Under the pieces are notes generated by a model. That model searched no databases and had not been told where the DNA came from. It was given only the letters and a program-made list of their open reading frames with translations. DNA of 64,000 nt from Coniferiporia sulphurascens. Taxonomy: Eukaryota > Basidiomycota > Agaricomycetes > Hymenochaetales > Hymenochaetaceae. Made by a program: the position numbers and the translations under genes. Positions 1 through 11,809 of this stretch are shown piece by piece (position 1 is the stretch's first letter; each line of letters begins with the position of its first letter). Where the stretch lies: assembly GCA_002794785.1 (NCBI GenBank), contig NBBA01000002.1:496001-560000 (forward strand). The letters are read 5' to 3'.

Positions 1-307
1 TATCCTCAATGGCCGCAGCTTCGCATAGCTTTAAAAGCTCTACTTCGAGACCCAGGGACTTCAATATCTTCCAAGGGCGCCTCCATATAGCTACACCCGC
101 GCCAATTTCGGTAAATCCGTGCGCTGCTTCATACAGATCAACTCGAATGTCTTTCTTCCCTTGGGAAAGGCATGAGAGTGCAATGGCAGTCGTAAGGACT
201 GCGATACCTCCCCCGCTGTGAGACGCATCTTTATACATGACATATAACACGATAATTCGTGCTTTAGCAACCTACCATATTGCTACAGAAAACTTTGGGG
301 CCGACAT
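1..307 (-). CDS. FAD-dependent monooxygenase, salicylate hydroxylase-like (5' part only)
   Basis: N-terminal part of a flavin monooxygenase that runs off the left edge. I place the start at 307 because it gives a short first exon (307-276, MSAPKFSVAI) joined across a GT..AG intron to the FAD-binding region, exactly as in the complete copy at 1254-3091. The second exon reads CGGGIAVLTTAIALS, then the acidic end of strand beta-2 (VDLYEAA) and EIGAGVAIWRRPWKIL. The family uses FAD and NAD(P)H to hydroxylate aromatic or other small substrates in the cytosol. The GxGxxG dinucleotide motif is degenerate: the third Gly is Val (GGGIAV), whereas the neighbouring copy has GAGIGG. It may therefore be a weakened or dying copy; the rest lies outside the window. 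Confidence 0.75.
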
Positions 308-390
308 CACGCCGGCGGAATTGACGTGGCTTGCCGAATAATTCTCGGTATACCGTACCTAAGTGGCTGAGGGACTTGGAGGAGCCGACA

Positions 391-398
391 CTTTATAC
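391..398 (-). promoter_or_regulatory. TATA-like box of the left-edge monooxygenase
   Basis: GTATAAAG on the minus strand, about 85 bases upstream of the ATG at 307. The same box is found in the same relative place upstream of the other two monooxygenase copies (3165-3172 and 8626-8633), which supports it as a shared core promoter element. Confidence 0.5.
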
Positions 399-1253
399 AC
401 TCCGTGAGGTTCGTTAAGACTCAAAGCGGTGGTCGGAGAGATAGCGCCTCCGATTAGTAGGCAATAGCCATCTCTGTGGAACCCCTTTTTCCTTCTTCAA
501 ATCACATAACGATTGGGGAGACCTCAACGTTTACGTGCTCTACACCTTAGTACCGGATATGAGTGGGACTTGTGCGCTGGGAAGCTGCTCTGAGTCGGCC
601 TATCGTGTGAGGCTGGTGCCTGTATCCCACAGATATAAACAATCGATTCCTTTGAGTTCTAGATAAGGGGATGCCTCGTGCCGACTATTTCCGAGTCCAG
701 GCGACCTAATTATCCTCTTTATCCGCATCGCTATCCATTATCGTGTCGGTCATAATCAGCTGTCGAAGGTTTCGAATCGTGGATCAGAATGGCTGGCTTA
801 CTTCCAGTCATAGATGACCTCATTTCGGCTTCAGCCGGTAAAGGAATGAATGCATTTACCAACGGATCGAACGAGCGAACGAAGATAGAAGACATACATG
901 TATCTATCCTTACACATATGAGCTCCGTACAGTTATCCCCCGGGATACAATTGGGAAGGCAGATTTATTGCCTTCTTCTGAAAAATTTGAGTCACAACTT
1001 TTCCGGTAAGACACGTTGTAGTATCAGGAGAACCTCAACGGATGCATATTAGATGATAGGATTTATTCACAGTGCCATACTCGTAGTATTAAATGCTATG
1101 CACCCGAATGAGCTTCTCGTGCTTCCGGTATCGAATGTTCCGGCGCCGAGTAGAAGTCCAAGCGGGAGTTGCGCGGGTAATCGAAAAGGGGTTCTCGATG
1201 GGCGCATATAACAACCGTGTCGAGAACAGAACTTACAGGGCCTAAATCACACT
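399..1253. other. intergenic, no supported gene
   Basis: Upstream flank of the left-edge monooxygenase and downstream flank of the next copy. Only short unsupported reading frames; nothing recognised. Confidence 0.5.
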
Positions 1254-3091
1254 TCAAGTCACCAGATAGATGCTTCTGCCAACACGCTCTTTAAGGAGAA
1301 TAACAGCACGTTCGCGTTCGTCTTCGATGTCCGTCGTCCACGCCCATTTCCAGTTCTCAATCATCGTGTGTCCAACCTCCCATAGTTTCCCAACGTCCAC
1401 CGAGTTAGACTGCGTGTCATCGATGTCTGCATTAGTATTTAGTCCTGCGAAGCGTGCATCGATGAACTGGTTCAAACGCCCGTTTTCAGCCGAAAGTCGC
1501 TGCACTCTGTTCCCGCGCGGAAGACAGACGTCCTCATAGACCTTAAGAGCGACGCAAAGTGTGGAAAGATTGGTCATTGGATGAGCAAGGAGTGCACCGA
1601 GAATGTACGCGTCTTCAATGGCTTGACCTGCTCCGGAGCCTTGAAACGGAGTCATGGCATGAGCCTTCGAGTATGTAAGAGTCCTACTTCCTCATATATA
1701 TCCTTTACGGGATGCTTACCGCATCTCCCATAAGTGCAACACAGTTGTGAGTGGATATAGGAAGACCGTTCATCGTGTTGATAGCCCAGCGGGAAGGTGT
1801 TTCGACACACTTCGAAATTAGCATTTTGTCCTCAGTACTACACATTTACTGGGACCATTGGAGATTCGCACCTGCAGGAGTTGCTGCACCTCCTCTTCCC
1901 ATCCCACGTATGTCTCAAGAAGCATTTCCTTGTCGCACGATCCAACTGCCTTTCCGGAAAATACCGTACCGGTTCTGTCAGGCCAAGAGCAAAATGCCGC
2001 TACGTTGATGAGACGTCCCCTTGAGATGGGATATGCTATAATATGCTGGAAGATAAAAAATTAGTCCCAATAAGCAAATGTTCGTTCAAAGCTAGGCCCG
2101 GACACCTTATTCTTTCCAGAATACTGTGTGATACGGTGTGACATCAGCTTTAAGGACCCTCATAACAAATAGGACGTATTTGGATCCAACATTTTGAAAT
2201 GTGAGCATAGCTCTATGGTTTGAATTGATCCTCTCCAGCTTCTCGCGAGGGATAACCATACGGTAGGCGACGGTACCGCTCCAGATGGGCTCCTTCATCT
2301 CACGCAGAGTCGCTGCGTATTTATTCCCTTCTTGGCTGCCAGTCGCTTCTGCATCTTCAGCAGCTAGCTCAAGTAGGGTGTGTCGAGTCGCGGAGTGAAT
2401 TCCGTCGGCACCAATGAGAATGTCGCATTTCGCAGTGGTTCCATCCTCAAATAAGAGAGTAATTGGACTAGATGTGGTGGACTTGGAGGAGAGGGAGTAA
2501 GACACAAGGCGCTTAGAGAAGTACGTTGAGGTAGTCTCTGGTTCGAGCTCCTTCGCAAGAGTGTCCAAGAATTCTACGCGGTGGAAGGAGAGCCCACCCA
2601 CTTTAAAAGTATAAGATTCACTTCTTACTCATGGCAAACGAATCAGACGTACTCGGGACTACCATGTCATAAAAAGGCACTCCCTTCTCTTGATCAGATT
2701 TGCGCATTTCAAAAGTGAGTCCTAGATTGGAAAGTTAGTCTTTCGTAGCTGAAATACTGACTTGAATAACACACGGGGCTTATCCTCGACGATCTTAACA
2801 CCACAAAGCTGTATGAGCTTCTCTTCGAGGCCCAGAGACCGCAGCACTTTCCAAGGACGCCTCCATATGCCTACTCCCGCGCCAATTTCTGCGAACCCGT
2901 CGGATGCCTCATACAAATCAACTCGAATGTCTTTGTTTTCATGCGAAAGACGTGAAAGTGTGATGGCCGTCACCAAACCTCCAATGCCAGCCCCACTGTG
3001 ATAGATGTAGTTAGACATATGACGCATTCCAATAGAAAGTGTCTTTGGAAGCTCACCAAATTGCTACGGAGAACTTAGGAGGCGACGCCAT
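1254..3091 (-). CDS. FAD-dependent monooxygenase, salicylate hydroxylase-like
   Basis: Class A flavoprotein monooxygenase. The start at 3091 gives MASPPKFSVAI on a 35-nt first exon (3091-3057); a GT..AG intron then joins in frame at 2995 to CGAGIGGLVTAITLS, completing the Rossmann GxGxxG. Further landmarks are VDLYEASDGFAEIGAGVGIW, the middle motif DILIGADGIHSATR (about 2400), a block reading YPISRGRLINVAAFCSWP (about 2030-1980) and the FAD-ribityl motif LMGDA + AHAMTPFQGSGAGQAIEDA split by an intron near 1650-1690. It hydroxylates an aromatic or similar substrate with FAD/NAD(P)H; substrate unknown. The gene has about seven exons. The junction near 2700-2760 did not resolve cleanly by eye, so a small lesion there cannot be excluded. 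It is flanked by two related copies. Confidence 0.8.
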
Positions 3092-3164
3092 ATGTAGTGA
3101 TATAAAACTCGACTGTTGAAGAATGTTCTGTACTTGACAAATCTGGTGGCCCCGAAGTCTGAGA

Positions 3165-3172
3165 CTTTATAC
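3165..3172 (-). promoter_or_regulatory. TATA-like box of the monooxygenase
   Basis: GTATAAAG on the minus strand, about 74 bases upstream of the ATG at 3091, and conserved upstream of the two paralogous copies. Confidence 0.5.
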
Positions 3173-5601
3173 GTTCCATGAGGTCGTTGGGGGTCGTTGG
3201 GAGTAAGGGGGGTAAGGTTTTTCAATTCGCAACAGTTATTTTCATCTTCCATTCACTAGTCAAGGACGCGTGAGACGGGAAGGCTGGGGCGCCGAGCCGT
3301 AACAATGAACTTACCACTAGGAGGGGCAGGGATATCTGCCGCTTGTGCGCGTAATGATCGGACGAGCCAGTTTGGGGAATGCCACATATCGGTGCATGTT
3401 GTGGGTGGAGCTCGCATCATGGGCGCGTGGACAGAAACTCGTTCCATTGAAATTGTTTTCGGATAGGGTTGGTACCTTTGTCGCCAAGTAACTGGTCGTA
3501 TTGAGGATACTATACTGTCAGCTCCCGATCTGATCCTAAGGAGGCGAATGAGGATTAGTGGGTTGTTTAGGAGCCTCGTGTCTGCAATGTTTCAGCGATG
3601 GAAGAGAAAGCACCAAGCTGAGCGCTCATTCTTCATGTTACTCCTTGGTCTCTCAAAAATTAATGGGAGCAATGTACCCGGTCTGATGGTGCGAGGGATA
3701 ATTGAATAATCTGGAATTGTGAGTTCCCAGCTCGGCATTGAATAATCTTCATTTTCTGTGCCTAGCATTTTCCTTCTGGTAGGTCCGTGGAGCTTCGGAT
3801 CGCGAGCGAAAAAAGGACGTTGCACCTTTGAGTTCTTCGCGACACATATAAGCTCTCCCGGTAATCGGAACAAAGAACCTAATAGCCGAATGCATACGGG
3901 CCTTGGGAATGAGCTAGGATATAACTTGGAACGGCAAGCCTACTGCACAGGGTATGAGGAATCATACCATGGTTTCGCGCAATAAACTGAGACAATTGCT
4001 GGTGTTCTGATATCGAAGGCGATATGTGCACGCGAGTCCCGATAAGCTCTGGCCATGTAGCTATATAATTGCCTGCGGTACAAATGGTAGAGAAATAGGT
4101 CGAGACGAGCGTGTGTACATACGTGTTTTTGAATTTTCCACTGGTATGCACGTACAACGTCTACAGAAGACGGGACAGGATTGCACCGGCCTAGCTGCTT
4201 ATCCAGGGCCATCCCTTAGGAAGATTATACATTCCCTGACATTCGATATATGGTTACAAAGCTAAGTGTCGCGCAAGCCAGCTGACCATTAGTATTAAAA
4301 TCCCGTAAGATACGAATGGGACCTAGACGTGAACGGCTCACCAATGCTGTCTTCGACGGTCGCCGTCGCAACAAACCCGGCAAGCCTCGTAAAAATCGAT
4401 CCGAGTGTTTCTAATTTCAGCCTAAGGCGAAGTAGATAGGACTCAACACTCGTTTCCAGTATCGTGATGGGGTTGATGAAAAGGGATCCATCCAGATCTG
4501 AGACGGTTCTTCGCAAATGAAAAATGGTCCCATAATATATCCGAGACTATGTCAATTTCCATTCGCTATATGTGCTCGTTGAAATGCTGTCACCAGTTGG
4601 TGGTATGTATCCGGTGGTGGATAAAACTACTGTATCTGACTCTTTCGGACTTGCCACGTGTCCGGGACAAGCCATTGCCGTGCAGACTCGGCGATTTCCG
4701 GATGACATACGCAAGCAAACTGGATTGCCGTAGGCTTCTCCTTTGCCAGTGGCTGTCGCGGACATACGTTTGTACGCGAATCGCAGGTGATGCGTTTGTC
4801 GCGAACCAACGCGATGCAGGGCATCCGAACTTGAATACTTCCGGCACACCAGGCGACGGGATGCTTTCAGAGGGTACCGCTCAGCATGACCTTGTGTCAG
4901 TAACGCAGAAAGCTAAGCAGCTTTTCGCATTGCTTTGCAAAGCAGGGAACCGCAATCGACGCCGCCGCCGCGGAGACGGGTGCGGCTGTGCGTGTGTTGT
5001 GTTGGTCTTTTGAATTATTTGCGACGGGCTATGAGCTACTCCTCGCTTTAGCATGTGACGAATTCATTACTACGGATGGCACGACGATGCACGCGCTGCT
5101 TAGGGAATATCGCGGTCATGAAGTGGTCGTCTACGAAATGGGCTCCCATTGTAAAGTGTGCCTGAAGTGCACGGACGCTACGGGGGAATCGTGGTCGATT
5201 CCACTGCCTGAGGACGACCTTGTTCTCCTAGCAAGCGGCATCAACTGGCGTCATGTTAACTCCGCATTAGAGAAGGGATGCCCATGATCATCTTCTTTCA
5301 ATTTCATACAGGCTCCCAATAATGTACAAGAAATATTTGTGGGCTCGAACTCATTCGAATGAAATGCCAGTCCTCACTGTTGTTTGTCAGTCCTGTACAC
5401 CGTTATTTCCCCTTTATCCCTTACCTAGGGCTCGCCTTGTTGGAATTATGATTTGGTAATCTCAACTATGCGAGTAGCTTAATATTTACGTCTCGCGCTC
5501 TGTGAAGTTGTACTCGTAGTTAGCTGCATGTATGCTCTTTGTTGGAAACGGCTGTTATCGACGAGGACTGACCCGTGCTGCGATGGTACGCCTCAAGATT
5601 T
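3173..5601. other. long intergenic stretch, no supported gene
   Basis: About 2.4 kb with only short reading frames on both strands, none with recognisable motifs or convincing splice structure. A plus-strand frame near 4988-5287 (ending ...NWRHVNSALEKGCP) and one at 4549-5013 are the longest, but I cannot tie them to a family and they may be chance. It may contain degraded sequence. Confidence 0.4.
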
Positions 5602-7829
5602 CTAAAACGCCTCGCCTACAAAACCAATCCTAAACGGGAGGTTGTCACGAGGCGACGGGAAAATGGGAGGTTCTCCTCGTCCGTACTGCAAAAGAGGGGG
5701 CCGAGGCATGGGTTCTGAGTAGACTGGTATCTGGCCGGTTGGGTCGGAGTCACCCTGTCTTTCTTCAGCCTCCTGTTCCTCCTGTTCATCCTGAGCGAAG
5801 TCAAAACCAAATTAGACCTGATTAGACGCTGACGGACTTACTTCAGGTTTGAAATCTATTACCAGTGCCCCTGTGTGCCATCCTGCTGTAGTGACTGCGA
5901 GGCAGAAACGGTCTCTCTTTTGTTTCTTCCCGTTGTCAAACCTCACTTCTGACGGCACTGCGACATCGCCCACTTGATCGCGAAGTCCCTGTCGAGCACG
6001 ATCAAGGCGGTCTTGCGTCGTATATCCACCTGGAGCGCCAACAGGCAGCTCTTCAGGAACCCCAAGGCCTAGCGCTCCCTGAGAGAATGCGCCCCACGTA
6101 TAGAGCTTGCCATCAGCGGTGAGTGCCGCGCTGTGGAAGTCGCCAAGAACAACAGATATGATTGATTTGTATTGTAATTTTGGAATAATCTCTGCCTCAT
6201 GGTTAGCTGCAGTGCCAGTGTTTCCCCGCAGAACGATTGAATTTGCTTCGGTTGTGTACGCGACGAAATTTCGTAAGTGCGCAGTAATCTGTATGGCACA
6301 TATCGGACCGGCCGAAGAGCATGTGAGTAATCGTTCCTGACGGAAAGTAAAAATAAGATGTACGTGGGTGATCTTGAGGCTCGTCGGAGGTTTCAAAATT
6401 TCCGACTTTTCGTGTTCTGTTCGTCCGTTTTGAACGAAAACGGGATGCGCGCGAACCTTATCGGTCTCGCTAAAGAAAGGAAGCTACATTAGAGCACACA
6501 GCGCAAGTAAGCAATCTCAGACAAGCCAAGAGCTTAAAATGGACAAACGTATTCCCAGTGGCCTTGTTGTATGGATGCCAAGTTACTCAAAGCTCCAAAT
6601 TTGAGAACATGTCCTTTGTTGGTCAAACCTATCACAAAACCATACATTGCAGCAATCTTAACTAGCTTCGTCTCTTGTTTTTCGTCCTCATTACGAGTGT
6701 CAGAATGAGGTAATACGGGCAGACTGGGTAACGGTGGTAAGCGTGAAGGGTTATGTTGCAGGTCCCATGTCGCGCAGGGGATAACACCATCGGCTGTCGC
6801 ATGAGCTAGCTTGTTGCCTGCCCTATCCATCAGTGCCATCCTCACGCCGAACTCCCTCCGCACAGATCCGCTGAAAGGCCACCAAACAAACACAATCCCG
6901 GAAGCGGTTAAGGCAGCGCTGTAATTCCATCCGCAATATATTTGTACGGGCGTCGCATCCTGAGAAGAATTGTCGAGTAGAGGTGTAACCAGGCGGAAGG
7001 GCCTACCCCAGGAAACGAAGTTCCAAATTTGACCCTTTGAGTCGAATCCTACCGAGTGTTTCCGTCCGCAGCTGTGCCCGGAGAAATGTCTAAGTCTCAA
7101 AAATCACGTAAGTAATGGTTTTAAATCACCTTATCGCACGCATTGGTGCAGGAAGCTGTAGCTGCAGCGGGGTCTTAGAAACCTTCTGTGGGACGGAGAA
7201 TCCATCACTTTGCGAGGATTGCATTTCGCCGTCCAGCGCCCCTAGACAGTAAGTCACGTCCACATAAATGATACATCCAGCTTGAGACGTAAACATATGT
7301 ATACACACCCCAAACAAAAACGCGCCCTTGAGAGTCCAGTGCGTGGAAAGACCTTATACAACGGTATAAAATTTATAGACAAACCGGCCGTTTGTGGCTC
7401 ACCATCCACCTGCAATCAAGTCGACGATTTCCGCCTTCTTAGGAAATTGGAGATGCACAGGATACGGCACGCCTCCAAACCTGTCCCGGTGTACATGCGG
7501 TTGACCTAGCCTTCCCTCACCAGAACTTCTGAAGTCGGAAGTCAAATCCCCGAACATGCTCAATCCAACAATTGGACAGCTTACCCCCAGACATAAACTT
7601 TCGGGTTGCTAAGGCCCTTGCAAATGAACTTCCATCCTGTTGTTCGAGCCGTCTTTGAACCTGAGAAGTTAAAGTCCTCTTTACATTTCGACTTCCAAAA
7701 CGTGTCGTCGTCGCATAAACTTGCGAAGCGGTGGTTTGTGGCACCTAGTGCTAGCAAAGATCTAACCGCAAGGTTAGGCAGAAGGTGGTCCAGCAACAAC
7801 TCGACTGGTAAATCGGTCAGTGATGACAT
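5602..7829 (-). CDS. F-box / RCC1-repeat protein, SAF1-like
   Basis: Substrate adaptor of SCF ubiquitin ligases. The first exon (7829-7581) carries an F-box near residues 4-50 (LTDLPVELLLDHLLPNL...FWKSKCKEDF), which binds Skp1. Later exons carry RCC1-type beta-propeller repeats recognisable as VYVWG, IVFVWWPFSG, HVLKFGALSN and KLYTWGAFSQGALGLG, with the GRKHSVGFDSKGQIW type of spacing. The C-terminal exon is joined through an intron at about 5853-5803 and ends in a Pro/Glu-rich tail reading ...DNLPFRIGFVGEAF, stop at 5602. Yeast Saf1 has this F-box plus RCC1 layout and targets the adenine deaminase Aah1; the target here is unknown. At least five exons. The architecture is clear, but exact junctions between 7100 and 7580 were not all fixed. 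Confidence 0.85.
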
Positions 7830-8209
7830 TCTGGTTGGGGGCGAAGCCCTCCAGTTATCCGGTTAGGCCCGTTAGGGGCAGCCAGGGGCTAGCTTAGTCA
7901 GCGGTAGCTTGTGGCTGTGTACACCCCCTCCTCGTGAGAACATCCTCCCATCCCTCAAGTCAGCCTTAAAAAAAGGCCCAGTCAATTATACTGAGTAAAT
8001 ATACTTGGATTTTGTGGCGTAGCCTTGCGCCCCACTCCTCTATGTGGGCTCCCCACATACGTTAACATAGTTATTTTCGACAAGCTCAAATGATGGTGAT
8101 CTCTTGAAAGTGGGGTTAGTGGGACCTAGATTCTAGTATCTGCGAGTCCGCGATCGTGAATATTTCGTCCTTACAAGAAAAGGCAGGGGTGACTGTATCA
8201 GGTCCGTAA
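7830..8209. other. intergenic, upstream region of the F-box/RCC1 gene
   Basis: Presumed promoter of the minus-strand F-box gene. No clear TATA box or other element was identified. Confidence 0.4.
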
Positions 8210-8550
8210 GGGGGCACGCCTCTTCACAAGAGTATCTAAAAACTCCGCGCGGTGGAAAAACAGACTGCCCACTACAAAAGCATAACCGAGCAAGCGCTTT
8301 CTTCATTAAGAGCGTCCCCACATTCCTACACCTGCACCAATCTCGGTAAACTGATGAGCTGCCTCATACAGATCAACCTGAACGTCTCTTCTCTCATGTA
8401 AGAAATGCGATAGAGCGATGGCTGTTGTGAGCCCTCCGATACCTCCGCCGCTATGGATACGAACCCCACATTAGGCGCGGAAACTAACATGATACATTTG
8501 CTTCCGTAAACTCACCAAATCGCTACACAGAACTTCGGGGACGGAATTAT
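8210..8550 (-). pseudogene. FAD-dependent monooxygenase remnant (third copy)
   Basis: Truncated copy of the monooxygenases at 1-307 and 1254-3091. The first exon and intron are preserved (PKFCVAI, then GT..AG, then CGGGIGGLTTAIALS at about 8450), but the initiator codon position reads ATA at 8550 where the intact copy has ATG. After EIGAGVGMWGRS the coding sequence jumps straight to a fragment at about 8222-8280. That fragment matches bases 2550-2611 of the intact gene (the segment coding the VEFLDTLAKEL region). Several hundred bases of gene are missing, and the whole C-terminal half is absent. The GxGxxG is intact, so the loss of start and body, not of the cofactor motif, marks it as dead. 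Confidence 0.8.
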
Positions 8551-9492
8551 GACGATGGGATTGATAGTTGAGTATGTTGAGTGATGTAGTAAATTATATG
8601 GATGAGATGCTCGAAACCCTCTCGACTTTATACCTGCACTTAAAACGACCAGTTTCAACATAACGCGTAATGGAGACAGGGAGGACTTCCGACACGCAAA
8701 AGATATTCTCATCTTCCAGTCATTACTATGGGTCACATGGGTTGGATAAGTCTAAGGAGTTTAACTTCGAGGATTAACCTACCTACGAACAGAGAAAAGA
8801 CGTATCTCTCCCGATCGCACCCCGGTCGGGGAAGCTCTTCATTACGAAAGGCTTTTCAGTCAGCCTGACAGTTGGCGACGTGAGCGGGTTTCGCACGATC
8901 GACACGGAGGGGTGCTAGGGAGCTCTTCTTACCGGTCTTGAATAGAGCTGATTCTTGTGCTTCATGGAATCGCCAATTTGTCTCAGAGGCCCTATTGTGA
9001 GGTATAATCGTAGACTTCTGTCCTTGGCCCCTGACCTTCTCGCATAGGAGTGCAATACCGGGCAATAGCACTTCCTTGAGGCATAAGGAGCAGTCTTATT
9101 CTTCAACACAGGCTTAATATTGCGCATGGGGACGTTCATGATGCCGATAAGCTGGACTGAAAGAAAAACTTGGCTGAGTGCTAGCAAGGTGGACGGGAAT
9201 GAACGGATCTAGTACGTACACTGATGGGGAAAAGCCTCGCTTGTAGCACTTTCCGGAAAGACCACGAATATATCTGTATTCCGATACTTTGCAATGGTTT
9301 GCTACATCGCAGAGCATATTGTTGACGTCGGAGAATAGTGCAGCTAATGTTGGGCGCCACCGTAGCGCTTATGTAAATTTAGACTCCGCGCCTGACGTAC
9401 TCATCACAGGCCGCACCTACGTCCGATACATGCCATATATAACGCTGCGCCGCCTGTGAAATCGATCTTGCTGCTCAACATTTACAACGACG
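8551..9492. other. intergenic, no supported gene
   Basis: Contains the relic TATA-like box of the monooxygenase pseudogene (8626-8633, minus strand) and the promoter side of the HUA1-like gene. The short minus-strand frames at 8856-9317 show no family resemblance. Confidence 0.45.
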
Positions 9493-11131
9493 ATGGCGAC
9501 AGACGTGAAACGGAATGCGCTCAATCCCTTTCGGACACCAATGGTGTCGCCAAACCCGACTGGTGCTGGCCCATCGACTGGAACTTTGAGCTCTGTGCAG
9601 TCTGCAGGCATATTGCAGCCGCAACCGCAGCCACAGCCGCAGCCGCAGTCGCACTCGACGACACTCGCAATTCCTACCCAGAGCGAATTGAATTTATCTA
9701 TTAGTGTTCGTTCGCCGTCCGAAGACTTACTAGCTGAACTGGAGGCCACGACTTTGGAAGACAATGCACCATCTGAACCGCCGCCTGCATACACGCCCGC
9801 GGCCAATCCGTACGAAGGTGAGGCGACCGTCGAATATGGTCCTCGCAGACCGTTTCAGCCCGCACCTCCCGCACCACCACTACCACAGCAGTTTACGGGA
9901 TCCTCGCGAGCTGGCTACTCCGTAACACCGCAGGTGACAGGGCTTCCGATTGCGGGAAACCCAACTGGAGAATGGGATCGGCAACCCGGTCGAGGAGCGA
10001 GGGGACACGGTCCTTCTAGCCTTGGTCCACCACCACCGCGGCATCCATCAACGAGGAGGAGAGGGCCGAGTCCAGATCCACTAGTGAGTTCTACATCTAC
10101 GCCCGCGAGTGGTCCGGGCCGCCAGCTTTCCGATTTTGCGAGAGACTTTTACGCGTCAACTCCTGGAAGTCGACAGGGTGCTCGCGACCCATCCCCGGCA
10201 CACTCATCCTCGGATGAGGCGCCCGAGGCTCCCGAATCCGAGCATTTCGAGCGTGCGCGTCCGATTCTGGCCACTTCTCCTTCGCACAATCCCCCACCTG
10301 GTCCACCCCCGATCCGCCACGCACCTCCTCTCGGCCCTCCCCCATCCCTTAATATTCCCCCCAGCCGACCTTCACCTTCATCTCCACGCGTTTCGATTGC
10401 GCCTCCGCCGACTGAACCTCCACCATCTCGTCCATCAAGAGGTGTATCCAACTCCGTGGACGAAGGGAAGCCGACATCTTCACCTACACCCGGTAGACCT
10501 CTTCTGAACAACGGAAAAATTCTTGTGTACCCTGCGGGTCACGAGTGTCGAAAATGTGCGGCTTTTACAATTTTCGCAAAGTAACTAATAACTTACCTTT
10601 TCTTTCTCGTAAGGTCTAAACACGGGCTACAAGAATTTCGACCCATCACATCCATGTCGAAAGTGTTGGGAGAGATATGGAAAGCCATATGGTGGCGCCA
10701 TCATGTACGCCCCACGCACTCAACAATCTCAAAGGCCTCTCCCCTCTTTCCGCCCTCCTCACCTGCATCACCAACACTCTCGGTCGCAACCATCCCTCCT
10801 CCCTCCCTCCACTCCATCTGCCCTCTCGCGCTCCTCGTCGGCGTCCCGCCCGGGCCTAAGCCTAAACCCTGTACCCTCGGGATATCCCGGTAGAGCCGTC
10901 TCAAACCTAGGTTCGGGATGTTTTGGCCCGCCCTCGCCGCAGCCAGTTTACCCGCAACTCGGTTTCGTGCAAGGACGGCCCCCTCCAGGTTCAACAGTTG
11001 TCCAACCGGGCGACGCCCGCATTGGAGGCCGCCTGTGCTGGCGGTGCGACGGCGATGGAACGGTCAGCTTTCTCATTTTTGATGTGGAAAGGTGTCCTGT
11101 GTGCAACGGCCTCGGAAGGACTTTTCAATAA
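9493..11131 (+). CDS. HUA1: HUA1-like proline-rich protein with CxxC zinc-binding C-terminus
   Basis: Two exons, 9493-10555 and 10614-11131 (526 aa). The 58-nt intron (GTGCGG...AAG, with CTAAT branch-like sequence) splits a Cys codon of the first zinc motif. Residues 1-340 are Pro/Ser-rich and disordered, with a (PQ)n run near residues 40-50. The C-terminal third holds YPAGHECRKCLNTGYKNFD...CRKCWERYG and, at the very end, CWRCDGDGTVSFLIFDVERCPVCNGLGRTF. This is the DnaJ-like CxxCxGxG zinc arrangement of yeast Hua1, a cytoplasmic protein linked to ubiquitin and actin-patch (Rsp5/Bzz1) networks. Family assignment rests on this paired motif; the role in this fungus is inferred. The ATG is the first in frame, just after a short 5' leader. 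Confidence 0.85.
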
Positions 11132-11695
11132 TCGAGATCTCGGATAAAGATATTATGATCACGTGATCGAACTAACGAGAGATTTGGGACAGGAAGGACT
11201 CTCGCGAATGCTTGTACTGTTTGTTCTTTTTTACGTTAGCGATGTTGCGCACGAAATGAGTTGACATTTGTACACACATGTAACATTGTAGATTATCACC
11301 ACACGACACACCTGTTTTCGCGAGCGCGTTTTGCCTATAAATGTCCTCGATTTACAACGATGAAAGAGAGCCAATCAGAGACTGTCGCTGCCCACCATCA
11401 ATCTCGTGGCGATCATCGGCATTCGCTCATTGGTCAAAGCAGTCACAGCCCCGTACTCACTTCACATCAAGCAAAATATATTTGCGCCGCCTTACCCGCC
11501 CACCCCGCAGTCCTGAATCAGACCGATTTAAAGCTGTCCTCCGAGCGCGCCATTCGTTCGCCTGTGAAGCTTTCGGGCATGGCGGTCAAGCTATTTCTGT
11601 ACATTTCGCCGTGCACTGCCGGCCTCTGATGGGATGGCAGTGTGAGCCGCGCAGCGGGGCGCTGGTTTGCACATGGATTCTTTCATTTTACACAG
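11132..11695. other. 3' flank of HUA1-like gene and upstream region of ferritin-like gene 1
   Basis: No gene seen. Bases from about 11540 on resemble 13800-13965 upstream of the second ferritin-like gene (shared GAGCGCG, ATGGCGG, GAGCTATTT-like blocks), so the tandem duplication includes promoter DNA. Confidence 0.5.
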
Positions 11696-11701
11696 TATAA
11701 A
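11696..11701 (+). promoter_or_regulatory. TATA box of ferritin-like gene 1
   Basis: TATAAA 114 bases upstream of the ATG at 11810. The paralog has the same box (13966-13971) 112 bases upstream of its ATG. Confidence 0.6.
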
Positions 11702-11809
11702 GGCACATAGTATTGTTCTCATCCTCGCTTCCACCCTCGTACTCCTGCACGTTCGTGTTCCTCCTTGTCCGCCTTCCGCAGACACGTCCCGCCGCAGTTT
11801 ACGAAAGTC

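Noticed and set aside
9597..9660. CAG/CCG-rich run in the HUA1-like gene as an unstable triplet repeat.
   Set aside because: It encodes a short Pro-Gln run with mixed codons and few perfect units, normal for a proline-rich disordered region.
10097..10511. Long minus-strand Gly-rich frames over the HUA1-like gene.
   Set aside because: They are antisense shadows of the proline-rich coding exon (Pro codons read as Gly on the other strand).
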